DNA of 64,000 nt from Pseudocitrobacter vendiensis (lineage in GTDB: Bacteria; Pseudomonadota; Gammaproteobacteria; Enterobacterales; Enterobacteriaceae), in NCBI RefSeq assembly GCF_943590815.1, contig NZ_CALSBS010000018.1, forward strand, positions 34,099 through 98,098, given 5' to 3'. Each line of letters opens with the position of its first letter. Position 1 is the stretch's first letter. The notes under the pieces were generated by a model, which worked only from the letters and a program-made list of their open reading frames with translations, ran no database searches and was not told the DNA's origin. Below, piece after piece: positions 11,747 through 19,773 of this stretch. Made by a program: the position numbers and the translations under genes.

Positions 11747-12667
11747 ATGACTGAAATCAGCCGCACCCAGGCATGGCTTGAGAGCCTGCGCCCTAAAACG
11801 TTACCTCTGGCCTTCGCCTCTATCCTGGTGGGTATTACGCTCGCCTGGTGGCAAGGGCACTTCGATGCAACTGTGGCGGTGCTGTCGCTGGTGACTGCGG
11901 GCCTGCTGCAAATCCTCTCCAACCTCGCGAACGATTATGGCGATGCGGTGAAGGGCAGCGATAAACCCGATCGCATCGGGCCGCTGCGCGGCATGCAAAA
12001 AGGCGCCATCACCCAGCCGCAGATGAAACGCGCGCTGATGATTACCGTCGCGCTCATCTGTCTTTCCGGCCTTGGGCTGCTGTTTGCGGCATATCAAAAC
12101 ATCGGTGACTTTATCGGTTTCCTGGTGCTGGGGTTGCTCTCAATTGTCGCCGCAATTACCTATACCGTGGGCACTCGTCCTTACGGATATATCGGTCTGG
12201 GTGATATTTCTGTGCTTATTTTCTTCGGCTGGCTGAGCGTTATTGGCAGCTGGTATTTACAGGCGCATATGCTGAGCGCCACGCTGATTCTTCCCGCCAC
12301 AGCGTGCGGATTGCTGGCAACGGCAGTATTAAATATCAATAACCTGCGCGATATCGACAGCGATCGCGAAAACGGCAAAAACACACTTGCGGTACGTTTA
12401 GGCCCGGTCGGTGCACGTCGCTATCACGCTTGCCTGCTTGGCGGCACGCTGGTGTGTCTGGCGCTGTTTAACCTGATTTCACTGCAAAGTCTCTGGGGCT
12501 GGCTGTTTATTCTCGCCGCACCGTTGCTGTTCAAACAGGCGCGCTACGTCATGACGCAGCGTGAACCGGTCGCGATGCGACCAATGCTTGAACGCACGGT
12601 CAAAGGCGCGCTGCTCACTAACGTCCTGTTTATCGTTGGGATTATCCTGAGCAAGGCGCTGGGTTAA
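11747..12667 (+). CDS. menA: 1,4-dihydroxy-2-naphthoate polyprenyltransferase MenA
   Basis: UbiA-superfamily inner-membrane enzyme that attaches the octaprenyl chain to DHNA to make demethylmenaquinone. 306 residues, about eight to nine hydrophobic segments. The two Asp-rich Mg-pyrophosphate motifs are NDYGDAVKGSD (near residue 64) and NLRDIDSDRENGK (near residue 201). Upstream of rraA as in E. coli, where menA and rraA were once paired as menA-menG. Confidence 0.97.
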   Translation: MTEISRTQAWLESLRPKTLPLAFASILVGITLAWWQGHFDATVAVLSLVTAGLLQILSNLANDYGDAVKGSDKPDRIGPLRGMQKGAITQPQMKRALMITVALICLSGLGLLFAAYQNIGDFIGFLVLGLLSIVAAITYTVGTRPYGYIGLGDISVLIFFGWLSVIGSWYLQAHMLSATLILPATACGLLATAVLNINNLRDIDSDRENGKNTLAVRLGPVGARRYHACLLGGTLVCLALFNLISLQSLWGWLFILAAPLLFKQARYVMTQREPVAMRPMLERTVKGALLTNVLFIVGIILSKALG

Positions 12668-12759
12668 CTGACAAATATCAATTAACAATTGATGATTTTG
12701 CCAACAGTGCACAGAGCGCGATATACTGAAATCACTCGCAGCAACTGAGTGTTAATCCT

Positions 12760-13245
12760 ATGAAATACGATACTTCCGAGCTTTGCGACATCTACCAGGA
12801 AGATGTCAACGTCGTGGAACCCCTGTTCTCCAACTTTGGCGGGCGGTTGTCGTTTGGTGGGCAAATCACCACCGTGAAATGTTTCGAGGATAACGGGTTG
12901 CTGTATGATCTGCTCGAACAGAATGGCCGTGGCCGCATTCTGCTGGTTGACGGCGGCGGTTCTGTACGCCGCGCGCTGATTGATGCGGAACTGGCGCGTA
13001 TCGCCACCCAGAACGAATGGGAAGGCATTGTGGTTTACGGCGCCGTGCGTCAGGTTGATGACCTTGAAGAGCTGGATATCGGCATCCAGGCCATTGCCGC
13101 CATTCCGGTTGGCGCAGCAGGTGAAGGCATTGGCGAAAGCGACGTACGCGTCAATTTCGGCGGCGTAACTTTCTTCTCCGGCGACCATCTCTATGCTGAT
13201 AACACCGGCATTATCCTTTCTGAAGATCCGCTGGATATCGAGTAA
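12760..13245 (+). CDS. rraA: Ribonuclease E activity regulator RraA
   Basis: Trimeric protein that binds RNase E and the degradosome and inhibits RNA cleavage; formerly annotated MenG. 161 residues, family length. It has the glycine-rich segment [19 protein letters not shown] (about 66-84) typical of the RraA fold. It has its own AT-rich promoter region (AATTAACAATTGATG) after menA and a strong terminator. In E. coli the next gene would be zapB; here it is not. Confidence 0.97.
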   Translation: MKYDTSELCDIYQEDVNVVEPLFSNFGGRLSFGGQITTVKCFEDNGLLYDLLEQNGRGRILLVDGGGSVRRALIDAELARIATQNEWEGIVVYGAVRQVDDLEELDIGIQAIAAIPVGAAGEGIGESDVRVNFGGVTFFSGDHLYADNTGIILSEDPLDIE

Positions 13246-13262
13246 ATAATTCGCATATGATA

Positions 13263-13289
13263 AAGGGGAAATTTATTTCCCCTTTTTTT
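13263..13289 (+). terminator. Rho-independent terminator of rraA
   Basis: AAGGGGAAAT-TT-ATTTCCCCTT followed by a run of T. Confidence 0.92.
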
Positions 13290-13305
13290 ATACACGGATG
13301 TATAT

Positions 13306-14025
13306 ATGCGGTTTATAGTTTTAGGTGTTTTATATATTGCAGTTATTATTATCAAGCATCTGCAATGGAAAAACCTGATTACGGACGACACAGGTAATAT
13401 TATCGCCTATGTGAATCTCGTCTTTTTTTATCCGTTAGGGACTGCTTGTCTTGTAGCCGCCGCGTTTTGTGTGATATTTCGTAAAACGGCGCAGCAGCAA
13501 ATTATTAACGGTACAAGCTGGGTGATGGGGATAATACTTCTGTTCAGTTGCGCCACACACTTCTGGCAATTCTTTAGTTGGGAGTACACCGCGCCGAATG
13601 CGCCCATCACGCTGACGTTCCCGAGTAACGAGTGGAAAACGGCGGTGACCACACCTCGTGGCTACCGTATGACAGTGGTGATGAAAAATGCCCATGTCGC
13701 GATCTCCGTGATGTCCAGCATGCAGGATGCCAGTAACGTTCATAACTTTGATGAATTACTCACATCACAGCAGATTCGCTTCAAGAGTAGCTATCAGGCG
13801 GATGCGTTTACGCTTTTTCCCTGTCAGGTTGACGGCTTCCGCTGCGCCTATCAGGACTATATCGCCACAACCGATGATGGCGATGAAAAACGGTCTATTT
13901 TGATGACGCTGCTGGATAATACCCATTTTATCCAGGTGGCGGCGGTTATCGATCAGAAATATGCTGATGAGTATTACGAAGAAGTTATGACGATTTTTAA
14001 TTCTGCTAAACCTATCGCAGAGTAA
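13306..14025 (+). CDS. Membrane-anchored protein of unknown function, first of a tandem paralogous pair
   Basis: 239 residues; I do not recognise the family. The N-terminal half has three hydrophobic segments (about 1-18, 33-58, 70-88) and the rest looks like a soluble domain, probably periplasmic. It shares with the next gene the blocks W-V-[ML]-G-[IV] (near 72), a P-[NE]-A-x-[IV]-T-[LF]-T strand, a Cys pair C-x6-C within C...FRCA[YF] (near 174-181), and the C-terminal FIQVAAVID-like segment, so the two are distant paralogues of equal length. Base composition is more AT-rich than the neighbours. It fills the rraA-pfkA interval where E. coli has zapB-glpFKX-fpr-tpiA-cdh-sbp. Possible roles (immunity, envelope stress) are guesses. 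Confidence 0.75.
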   Translation: MRFIVLGVLYIAVIIIKHLQWKNLITDDTGNIIAYVNLVFFYPLGTACLVAAAFCVIFRKTAQQQIINGTSWVMGIILLFSCATHFWQFFSWEYTAPNAPITLTFPSNEWKTAVTTPRGYRMTVVMKNAHVAISVMSSMQDASNVHNFDELLTSQQIRFKSSYQADAFTLFPCQVDGFRCAYQDYIATTDDGDEKRSILMTLLDNTHFIQVAAVIDQKYADEYYEEVMTIFNSAKPIAE

Positions 14026-14051
14026 ACCACTCAAGTATACAAGGACGATAT

Positions 14052-14771
14052 ATGCGTTATGTTATTTATTTTATTCTGCTGATAGTTTCGTTTGTCGTAG
14101 GGCATTTTAAAAGTGGCATTTCACTCCATGAAATGGAAAGCGAACCTGGACAGTTTGGTGAATATATTGGTGCAGTATTTCTTTCACCACTGATACTTCC
14201 CACGATTATCTTTTTCATCGTGAAAATTTTTCGCCGCCATAAAGAAACCAATTATCTACGCTGTAGCAACTGGGTGCTTGGCGTTATGTTGCTATCAAAT
14301 ATTTCGTATGCACTTACCTTTAACACACCTCATTACAAAACCCTCCCTGAGGCGCAGGTCACATTCACCGTTCCAGATCGCGGCTGGAAACTTGAAGAAG
14401 CTAAAAGTAATGGTCGTCAGGTCAAGATGCTTTTTTCAGGTAACTATCGTATCGCGATCTATGCTGAGCGGCACTCGCAGGCTGAATTAAATATATACAA
14501 CCTCAACGATATCAAAGCATTCTCGAAGAAATTATTGGGCGACGCATATGATGAGGATTTGTACCAGGTCTATAAGTGTACAGCGAAAAATTTTCGCTGC
14601 GCTTTCCAGGCCGTGTCGTCAGAACAACACAAAAAAGAGATTATCTATGTCTATCTACTGGATAAAGAAAGCGTTATCCAGCTAACGGTAGTTATCAATA
14701 AAGATAACTTCGAAAAAGATTATGCGGCCTTCAAAACTATTCTGGATTCTGCGGTAAACGCTAACCCTTGA
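14052..14771 (+). CDS. Membrane-anchored protein of unknown function, second of a tandem paralogous pair
   Basis: 239 residues; clear AAGGA site before the ATG and a 26-base gap after the upstream paralogue, so the two are probably cotranscribed. Hydrophobic segments at about 3-20, 38-60 and 74-90, then a C-terminal domain containing the same C-x6-C motif (C...NFRCAF, near 179) and an IQLTVVIN strand. Similarity to the first copy is patchy, so the duplication is old or the copies arrived separately. AT-rich. Its end converges on pfkA at a shared bidirectional terminator. No function can be assigned. Confidence 0.75.
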   Translation: MRYVIYFILLIVSFVVGHFKSGISLHEMESEPGQFGEYIGAVFLSPLILPTIIFFIVKIFRRHKETNYLRCSNWVLGVMLLSNISYALTFNTPHYKTLPEAQVTFTVPDRGWKLEEAKSNGRQVKMLFSGNYRIAIYAERHSQAELNIYNLNDIKAFSKKLLGDAYDEDLYQVYKCTAKNFRCAFQAVSSEQHKKEIIYVYLLDKESVIQLTVVINKDNFEKDYAAFKTILDSAVNANP

Positions 14772-14774
14772 TCT

Positions 14775-14802
14775 AAAAAGCCTTCCCGACAGGGAAGGCT
14801 TT
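14775..14802. terminator. Bidirectional terminator between the unknown gene pair and pfkA
   Basis: AAAAAGCCTTCCC-GACA-GGGAAGGCTTTA; it suits pfkA on the minus strand and the unknown pair on the plus strand. Confidence 0.88.
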
Positions 14803-14834
14803 ACTCAATGCAGGCTGTAGCCAACACACGCGAA

Positions 14835-15797
14835 TCAGTACAGCATTTTCGCGCAGTCTAACCAGTCACCTTTGAACGGACGCTTCATATTTTCGATAGC
14901 GTCAATGATGTCGTGGTGAACCAGTTTTTCGTTCTGAATACCGACGCAACGACCACCAAAGCCCTGCTGCAGCAGTTCAATAGCGTATGCACCCATACGG
15001 GAAGCCAGAATACGATCGTAAGGCACCGGGGAACCGCCGCGCTGGATATGGCCCAGAACAGTTGCACGCGTTTCACGGCCTGTTTCTTTCTCAATGAAAT
15101 GCGCCAGCTCATCGATATCACACATGTGTTCAGTGATGGCAACGATAGCGTGTTTTTTACCTTTCGCGATACCCGCTTTGATTTCAGCAACCAGATCATC
15201 GCGTTTGAATTCAACTTCAGGTACGACGATGAATTCACAACCACCGGCAATTGCTGCCGCCAGGGTCAGGTCGCCGCAGTAACGGCCCATGACTTCCACC
15301 ACGGAAATACGCTGGTGAGAAGAAGAGGTGTCACGCAGACGGTCAATCGCTTCAACCACGGTGCTCAGAGCAGTGAAGAAACCGATGGTGTAGTCAGTGC
15401 CTTTGATATCGTTGTCGATGGTGCCAGGCAGGCCGATGCACGGGAAACCCATTTCGGTCAGACGCATGGCACCCATGTAGGAGCCGTCACCGCCGATAAC
15501 GACCAGCGCGTCCAGACCACGTTTTTTCATGTTTTCGATAGCCACAGCGCGGATGTTCTCATCACGGAATTCCGGGAAACGCGCTGAACCGAGGAAGGTA
15601 CCACCACGGTTGATCATATCGGAGACGCTGTAACGGTCGAGCTGAACCATACGGTCTTCGTACAGACCAAGGTAACCGTCATAGATACCAAAAACTTCCA
15701 GACCTTCCGTTAACGCAGCGCGCACAACACCACGAATGGCAGCGTTCATACCCGGCGCATCACCGCCGCTTGTCAACACACCGATTTTCTTAATCAT
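14835..15797 (-). CDS. pfkA: 6-phosphofructokinase I
   Basis: ATP-dependent committed step of glycolysis. 320 residues, identical in length to E. coli PfkA. ATP-site [10 protein letters not shown] near residue 11, catalytic GTIDND with D127, and [10 protein letters not shown] near 170. Same strand as fieF. In E. coli sbp follows pfkA downstream; here the terminator and the converging unknown genes follow instead. Confidence 0.98.
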   Translation of the reverse strand: MIKKIGVLTSGGDAPGMNAAIRGVVRAALTEGLEVFGIYDGYLGLYEDRMVQLDRYSVSDMINRGGTFLGSARFPEFRDENIRAVAIENMKKRGLDALVVIGGDGSYMGAMRLTEMGFPCIGLPGTIDNDIKGTDYTIGFFTALSTVVEAIDRLRDTSSSHQRISVVEVMGRYCGDLTLAAAIAGGCEFIVVPEVEFKRDDLVAEIKAGIAKGKKHAIVAITEHMCDIDELAHFIEKETGRETRATVLGHIQRGGSPVPYDRILASRMGAYAIELLQQGFGGRCVGIQNEKLVHHDIIDAIENMKRPFKGDWLDCAKMLY

Positions 15798-15989
15798 GAC
15801 TACCTCTGAACTTAGGAATGCTAATAATTAATTCTTCTGCCCGAAGCGCTCCCTGTAGGGAGAGAACGACCTTATTACAGATAGTATATCAAGTGCTTCG
15901 TGCTGAATTGATTCAGGTCAGGCCGAATGGCGGTTATTTGAACAAAAAATGCCGATCGACCCCACACTTTTACAACGACTTACGAAAGT

Positions 15990-16883
15990 TCAAACGCTCC
16001 TGCCACCATCCGGAACAACCGAGCACGGATCCTGGTGAATAATCACATCGGATCCGGGGAAGCGACGCAAAATTGCCTGCTCCACCTGTTCGGCAATTAC
16101 ATGTGCCTCAACCAGGGGCAGGTTATCTTCCATTTCCAGATGGATCTGAATAAAGCGGGTCGGCCCTGACTGCCGCGTTCTGAGATCGTGTGCACCGCAT
16201 ACCCCAGGCCAGGCGGTCACGATGTCGATAATTTCCTGGCGTTCTCCGTCAGGTAATGCGCGATCCAACAAAGACTGAACCGCCTCATAACCCATACGTA
16301 ATGCGCTATATAAAATATAGATGCCAATTCCTAAAGCAAACAGCGCATCTGCGCGATGCCAGCCGTACCAGGAGAGCCCCAGTGCGACCAAAATTGCACC
16401 GTTCATCATAACATCAGACTGATAATGAAGCATATCCGCCCTTACCGCCTGACTTTGCGTTCTTCGCACCACCCAACGCTGGAAAGAAACCAGCACTAAC
16501 GTACTCACCAACGCAACGATCGTCACAATGATGCCGATGCCTGGTTTATTCATTACCTGCGGCTGAGCCAAATGCTGGATGCCGGTTAAGAAAAGAAACA
16601 GTGCCGAACCGGAAATAAACATGCTCTGCGCCAGCGCTGCCAGCGATTCTGCTTTGCCGTGGCCGAAGGTGTGCTCGTCATCGGCGGGTTGCAGCGAATA
16701 ACGCACCACCCACAGGTTAGTCAACGATGCCGCGATATCCACCAGGGAATCCACCAGCGCCGCCAGAATACTGACGGAACCGGTATACCACCACGCAAAA
16801 ATTTTAATCAAAAGTAACACAGAGGCCATCACCGTCGCAGCAAGTGCTGCGCGGCTAATGAGCTGGCCATATGATTGATTCAT
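15990..16883 (-). CDS. fieF: Cation efflux pump FieF (YiiP)
   Basis: CDF-family zinc/iron-proton antiporter of the inner membrane. 297 residues from the ATG at 16883, which has CAGGAG eight bases upstream; an in-frame start five codons earlier is less likely. The transport site residues D45 and D49 (ALVDSLVDI) and the HxxxD pair in LHYQSD near 153-157 are present, followed by the cytoplasmic domain. Its 5' flank is cut by the prophage: only about 66 bases of host DNA remain before attL. A TATACT -10-like box (16912-16917) is inside this remnant, so expression may persist. Confidence 0.96.
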   Translation of the reverse strand: MNQSYGQLISRAALAATVMASVLLLIKIFAWWYTGSVSILAALVDSLVDIAASLTNLWVVRYSLQPADDEHTFGHGKAESLAALAQSMFISGSALFLFLTGIQHLAQPQVMNKPGIGIIVTIVALVSTLVLVSFQRWVVRRTQSQAVRADMLHYQSDVMMNGAILVALGLSWYGWHRADALFALGIGIYILYSALRMGYEAVQSLLDRALPDGERQEIIDIVTAWPGVCGAHDLRTRQSGPTRFIQIHLEMEDNLPLVEAHVIAEQVEQAILRRFPGSDVIIHQDPCSVVPDGGRSV

Positions 16884-16949
16884 AAACGCTCCTGCCATTC
16901 ATTCTGCGGCTAGTATAGCGGAGGCGATGGTAAAATTTGGGCAAAAAAA

Positions 16950-16985
16950 ACCCCCACATCATGTGGGGGAAGACAGGGATGGTGT
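16950..16985. repeat. attL core (36-bp direct repeat, left copy)
   Basis: Identical to 44905-44940. It starts ACCCCCACAT and ends GGGATGGTGT, and includes the CCCCCACAT-C-ATGTGGGGG hairpin. On the minus strand it is the 3' end of CpxQ/cpxP with the host T8 tract (complement of 16943-16950), so this copy keeps the original terminator tail but carries phage sequence upstream. Confidence 0.93.
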
Positions 16986-17036
16986 TGTTCCTCAACAACT
17001 AACCATCTGAATTTATTATATTTTCACTGTATTTTA

Positions 17037-17056
17037 CGTCCACAAAACGTCCACAT
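17037..17056. promoter_or_regulatory. Left integrase arm-type sites (two direct copies of CGTCCACA)
   Basis: CGTCCACAA at 17037 and CGTCCACAT at 17048. The same heptamer GTCCACA/TGTGGAC occurs four times next to attR and otherwise not in the att flanks, which is the pattern expected of P2-type Int arm binding sites on both sides of attP. Confidence 0.65.
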
Positions 17057-17064
17057 CGACCATA

Positions 17065-17092
17065 AGCCCCAGCGTTACTTCTGGGGCTTTTT
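17065..17092 (+). terminator. Rightward terminator near the left prophage end
   Basis: AGCCCCAG-CGTTACTT-CTGGGGCT followed by a T5 run. There is no gene before it in the integrated state; in the circular phage it would stop transcription running out of int across attP toward the iteron cluster. Confidence 0.75.
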
Positions 17093-17149
17093 AATTCCCA
17101 CAATATGTTAAAAGTTATGCAGTTATCCTCACCTCATATTTAAGTCGGC

Positions 17150-17436
17150 CATCGGAAAACCGTCACAACCATCACACCCCGCAAAAACACCTCTTATCCA
17201 TATGATTTAGCTAAATAAATCTTGTGACGGTAAAACCATCACAAAACGCAACACAAACCGTCACACCTAATAAATTCAGTAAGTTATAAAACAGAATTGT
17301 GATGATTATAGACCGTCACACTGTGATGCTCTTGTGATGCTTTTGTGATGGTTTGTAATATGCTTATTTATTATTAAATATCATATAGATAGATAATAAT
17401 TTTAAATCTTGTGACGTTTGTGACGGTTTTCCGATG
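17150..17436. other. Iteron cluster with AT-rich stretch: candidate phage replication origin
   Basis: Twelve copies of a 9-mer close to TTGTGA[CT]GG lie within 267 bp, in both orientations: starts at 17160, 17169, 17222, 17236, 17258, 17297, 17313, 17321, 17332, 17343, 17409 and 17418. The outermost copies are embedded in a 19-bp perfect inverted repeat (17150-17168 and 17418-17436). Between 17352 and 17408 is a 57-bp segment with almost no G or C, resembling a DNA unwinding element. No gene is seen here. The architecture matches iteron origins used by primase-helicases such as P4 alpha; function is inferred. Confidence 0.65.
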
Positions 17437-17580
17437 CCCCCCTTCAATTTTTGAAAAAGCATAGGATGGTCAGAAATCGCCCTGATTTGTTGGTGAGTTT
17501 GTATCTCTCTCTGTTACTGATTTGGTCACTGGTGGCAGCATGTGTGCACAGGGATGGGCGCAGACGGATCTGTGCAAAGT

Positions 17581-17646
17581 ATTTCAGTTGTGCCGGTTCG
17601 TACGGCTCCCCGCAAACCCGCGCCAGCAGCGGCTTTCTGTTTTTAA
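17581..17646 (+). ncRNA. Candidate C4/CI-type antisense RNA
   Basis: Two short hairpins, GCCG-GTTCGTA-CGGC (17592-17606) and CCGC-GCCAGCA-GCGG (17618-17632), followed by CTTTCTGTTTTT. The segment also encodes the peptide SYGSPQTRASSGF, which I remember as a recurrent artefactual translation in phage C4-like RNA regions. An ATTTCAGTT at 17581 is complementary to AAACTGAAAT downstream (17757 and 17859), as expected for C4-type target pairing. A 115-residue reading frame (17451-17798) spans it but shows no recognisable fold. Not tested against the Rfam C4 model. Confidence 0.4.
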
Positions 17647-18054
17647 ACGCTTACGAGATCTCGCGCTGGCCATTACGTAAAAAATCACGTAATCACAACT
17701 CATCCCGCATGGCTCAAGGCTTTACCTTCTGTGACGCCCAGCTGGCCATCGCACAAAAACTGAAATCGTTGAAATCTGTTTCACACATTTCAGTTTAGGA
17801 TCTGACGTCAAAGCCCCAGCGCTGGCGCGGTCGGCCGATGTATTTTGTACCACCGGAAAAACTGAAATCATTCTCAACACGAAAACCGCAGGCGGGTGCG
17901 GTGTAGCGCCGTTTTCGTCACTTCCGCCGTTATTTCGTCACCGTCAGGATTCGCAGGCGCAAGCGTGCGCCGCTGTGCTGAATGAGGGGATGGATTTACT
18001 CAGGCGTGATAACGCGACGCTATGAGAGCGTTCTGCGACGTTTGAGAAGGGTAC
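17647..18054. other. Non-coding phage left-end region with inverted repeats
   Basis: No convincing gene. It holds a hairpin AAACTGAAAT (17757) / ATTTCAGTTT (17787), a further AAACTGAAATCA at 17859, an inverted pair ACGAAAAC (17879) / GTTTTCGT (17911) around a GC-rich 24-base core, and a repeated TTTCGTCAC (17913 and 17933). A cohesive-end (cos) site would be plausible in such a GC-rich gap next to the tail operon end, but I see no sequence proof. Confidence 0.45.
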
Positions 18055-18078
18055 AAAAAACCCGCTACAGTGAGCGGG
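18055..18078 (-). terminator. Terminator of the leftward tail operon
   Basis: On the minus strand: CCCGCT-CACTGT-AGCGGG then TTTTTT, 14 bases beyond the stop of the spike/hub gene. Confidence 0.9.
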
Positions 18079-18091
18079 CAGGAAGGATGTT

Positions 18092-19771
18092 TTACTTACC
18101 GATTACGGGGGAGTATTTACCGTTCAGCGTATCGGCTTGCGTGCCGGTGCTGCGAATTTCGCCGGCGTTCGTCGGGGCGCCAGTATTACTGTGCGTATGG
18201 CTGGCAGTCAGTTCTGCCAGCTGCTTGACCACATCAAGCGTATCCAGCATCAGCTGAGCCACATTAATACTGCCGGAACCTATCCACACCACCGGCGCGA
18301 TAATCTGCTGCTGTACGGCCGCAACGCTTTTTCGAATCTGGCCTATCTGCTCCGTCAGGTTCTTCCCGATCGTAACAGTGGCGTTTTCGGTCACGACCAT
18401 TTCATCACTGCCGCCGATAGTGGCCAGGCGACTACCCTGAATCGCCTGGCTAAATTTGCCGGCGCTGACCTGCTGAATGGCTCCAGCCATCAGCGTGGAC
18501 GTACCGATAACGCTGGTTTTATCCGTAGCCTTAACGGTCGTTTCGCGGCTTACCACCTCGCGGTTTTCCGTATCGGCCTTAACGGTTCTGGCCATCGATG
18601 TTTCGCTGATTGTCTGGTCAGTCTGTCGCACCCAGTCCCCGGCCTGCGTCACGCGCTGAGAGACTTCCGCTCGCTGCTGCTGGAGCTGCTCACCGGGTTT
18701 GATATCCGGCAGGCTGGTACCATCCGGCACGGTCTGACGGATAAATGGCTTATCCGGCCGGCCGTCAGTAAACGCAACTTCTACCAGCGTTCCTTCAGGT
18801 GGAAACTGGTACATTCCGGAATCATTACCGGCCATCGGCACCGGTAGCGGTACGGCGGAATAGGTCGGCGTCTGTGCGTCAGGCTTTCCGTCTGCGTCAA
18901 GCAGCTGCACATCCACGGCATAGCGTGGACGAAATGGATCCGCAAAGTTGCCGCTCTTAACGGCTTCTGTCGGCGCAATGACCCTGGCAAACTTCGGCAG
19001 GTGTAACCCGGACGCAAGCTCCGGAAAATGACTTTCAATCTGCCGCTGTACCGGTGATTTCTGCAATGGCTGACCGGTGGCGCGGTTGCGGGGTGTCCAG
19101 GTAACGGCCATCGTGTCATTGGTCAGATGAACCTTTGTGACGCGCTCGCCGTTCATTTCAGCCCCGGGCCGCAGGCTCTGGACAACCGGCAACGTCATGG
19201 TATTGCCGCCAGCAGCCCCCTGACTGAACCCGGCCGGGATATCCACCGGTTTACCGGCAAAGAGGGACTTTTCTGCACCTCCCACATACAGCCCGCCATC
19301 CGGTAACTGGTACCAGATGTAATCCGTGATGCCAAAGGCTTTACCCAGATTATTCAGCAGCTGGTACCCGCTGCCACTGTGGGTAAAGTGGGGGATCGGT
19401 TTATCAGCGTAACCGGCATCGGGTACCATCACCGTAATGCCGCTGTTCTCTTCCAGCCAGCTGGCCACGCTGCGCAGTGTCGGGTGCTGAAGTGAGCATG
19501 GCCACAGGCGTTCAAACACACCAACCAGCTCACGAACAAAAAGCCGCTGGAAGCCGTTATCAGCTGGCTGCGACCGTTCCACATATCCTGTAAACCACCG
19601 CAAAAGAAGGTCGGTATACCCGACATTAAGTCGTACCAGCTTGCCGGTATAGTCCTGGTCAGTTTCGGCCGTAATGAATCCCCGGCCGCAGGTGTTCAGC
19701 TCCAGCACCAGACTGGCATCAGCAAGATGCACTTCGTCCGTTGACAGGTACAGGCGTTTTATCGGTTTCAT
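18092..19771 (-). CDS. Fused tail hub and spike protein (gpD-gpV / VgrG-like)
   Basis: 559 residues. The N-terminal part (about 1-250) resembles P2 gpD / T4 gp27-type hub proteins. It is followed by an OB-fold-like gp5 region (DVQLLD...GMYQFPPEGTLVEVAFTDGRPDKPFI, about 285-350, described here by its ends), a repetitive beta-rich stretch, and a C-terminal SHTHSNTGAPTN segment reminiscent of the HxH iron-binding tip of contractile spikes. P2 encodes hub and spike separately; here they look joined as in VgrG. Last gene of the leftward operon, before a terminator. Function by similarity of layout. Confidence 0.8.
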   Translation of the reverse strand: MKPIKRLYLSTDEVHLADASLVLELNTCGRGFITAETDQDYTGKLVRLNVGYTDLLLRWFTGYVERSQPADNGFQRLFVRELVGVFERLWPCSLQHPTLRSVASWLEENSGITVMVPDAGYADKPIPHFTHSGSGYQLLNNLGKAFGITDYIWYQLPDGGLYVGGAEKSLFAGKPVDIPAGFSQGAAGGNTMTLPVVQSLRPGAEMNGERVTKVHLTNDTMAVTWTPRNRATGQPLQKSPVQRQIESHFPELASGLHLPKFARVIAPTEAVKSGNFADPFRPRYAVDVQLLDADGKPDAQTPTYSAVPLPVPMAGNDSGMYQFPPEGTLVEVAFTDGRPDKPFIRQTVPDGTSLPDIKPGEQLQQQRAEVSQRVTQAGDWVRQTDQTISETSMARTVKADTENREVVSRETTVKATDKTSVIGTSTLMAGAIQQVSAGKFSQAIQGSRLATIGGSDEMVVTENATVTIGKNLTEQIGQIRKSVAAVQQQIIAPVVWIGSGSINVAQLMLDTLDVVKQLAELTASHTHSNTGAPTNAGEIRSTGTQADTLNGKYSPVIGK

Positions 19772-19773
19772 CC

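Noticed and set aside
17451..17798. 115-codon frame at the prophage left end
   Set aside because: Not listed as a gene: its middle is the C4-like RNA segment, no ribosome site or fold is evident, though a short leader peptide cannot be excluded.
17879..17918. Definite cos site
   Set aside because: GC-rich and placed suitably, but it does not match the P2 cos sequence as I remember it and no other evidence can be read from the DNA.
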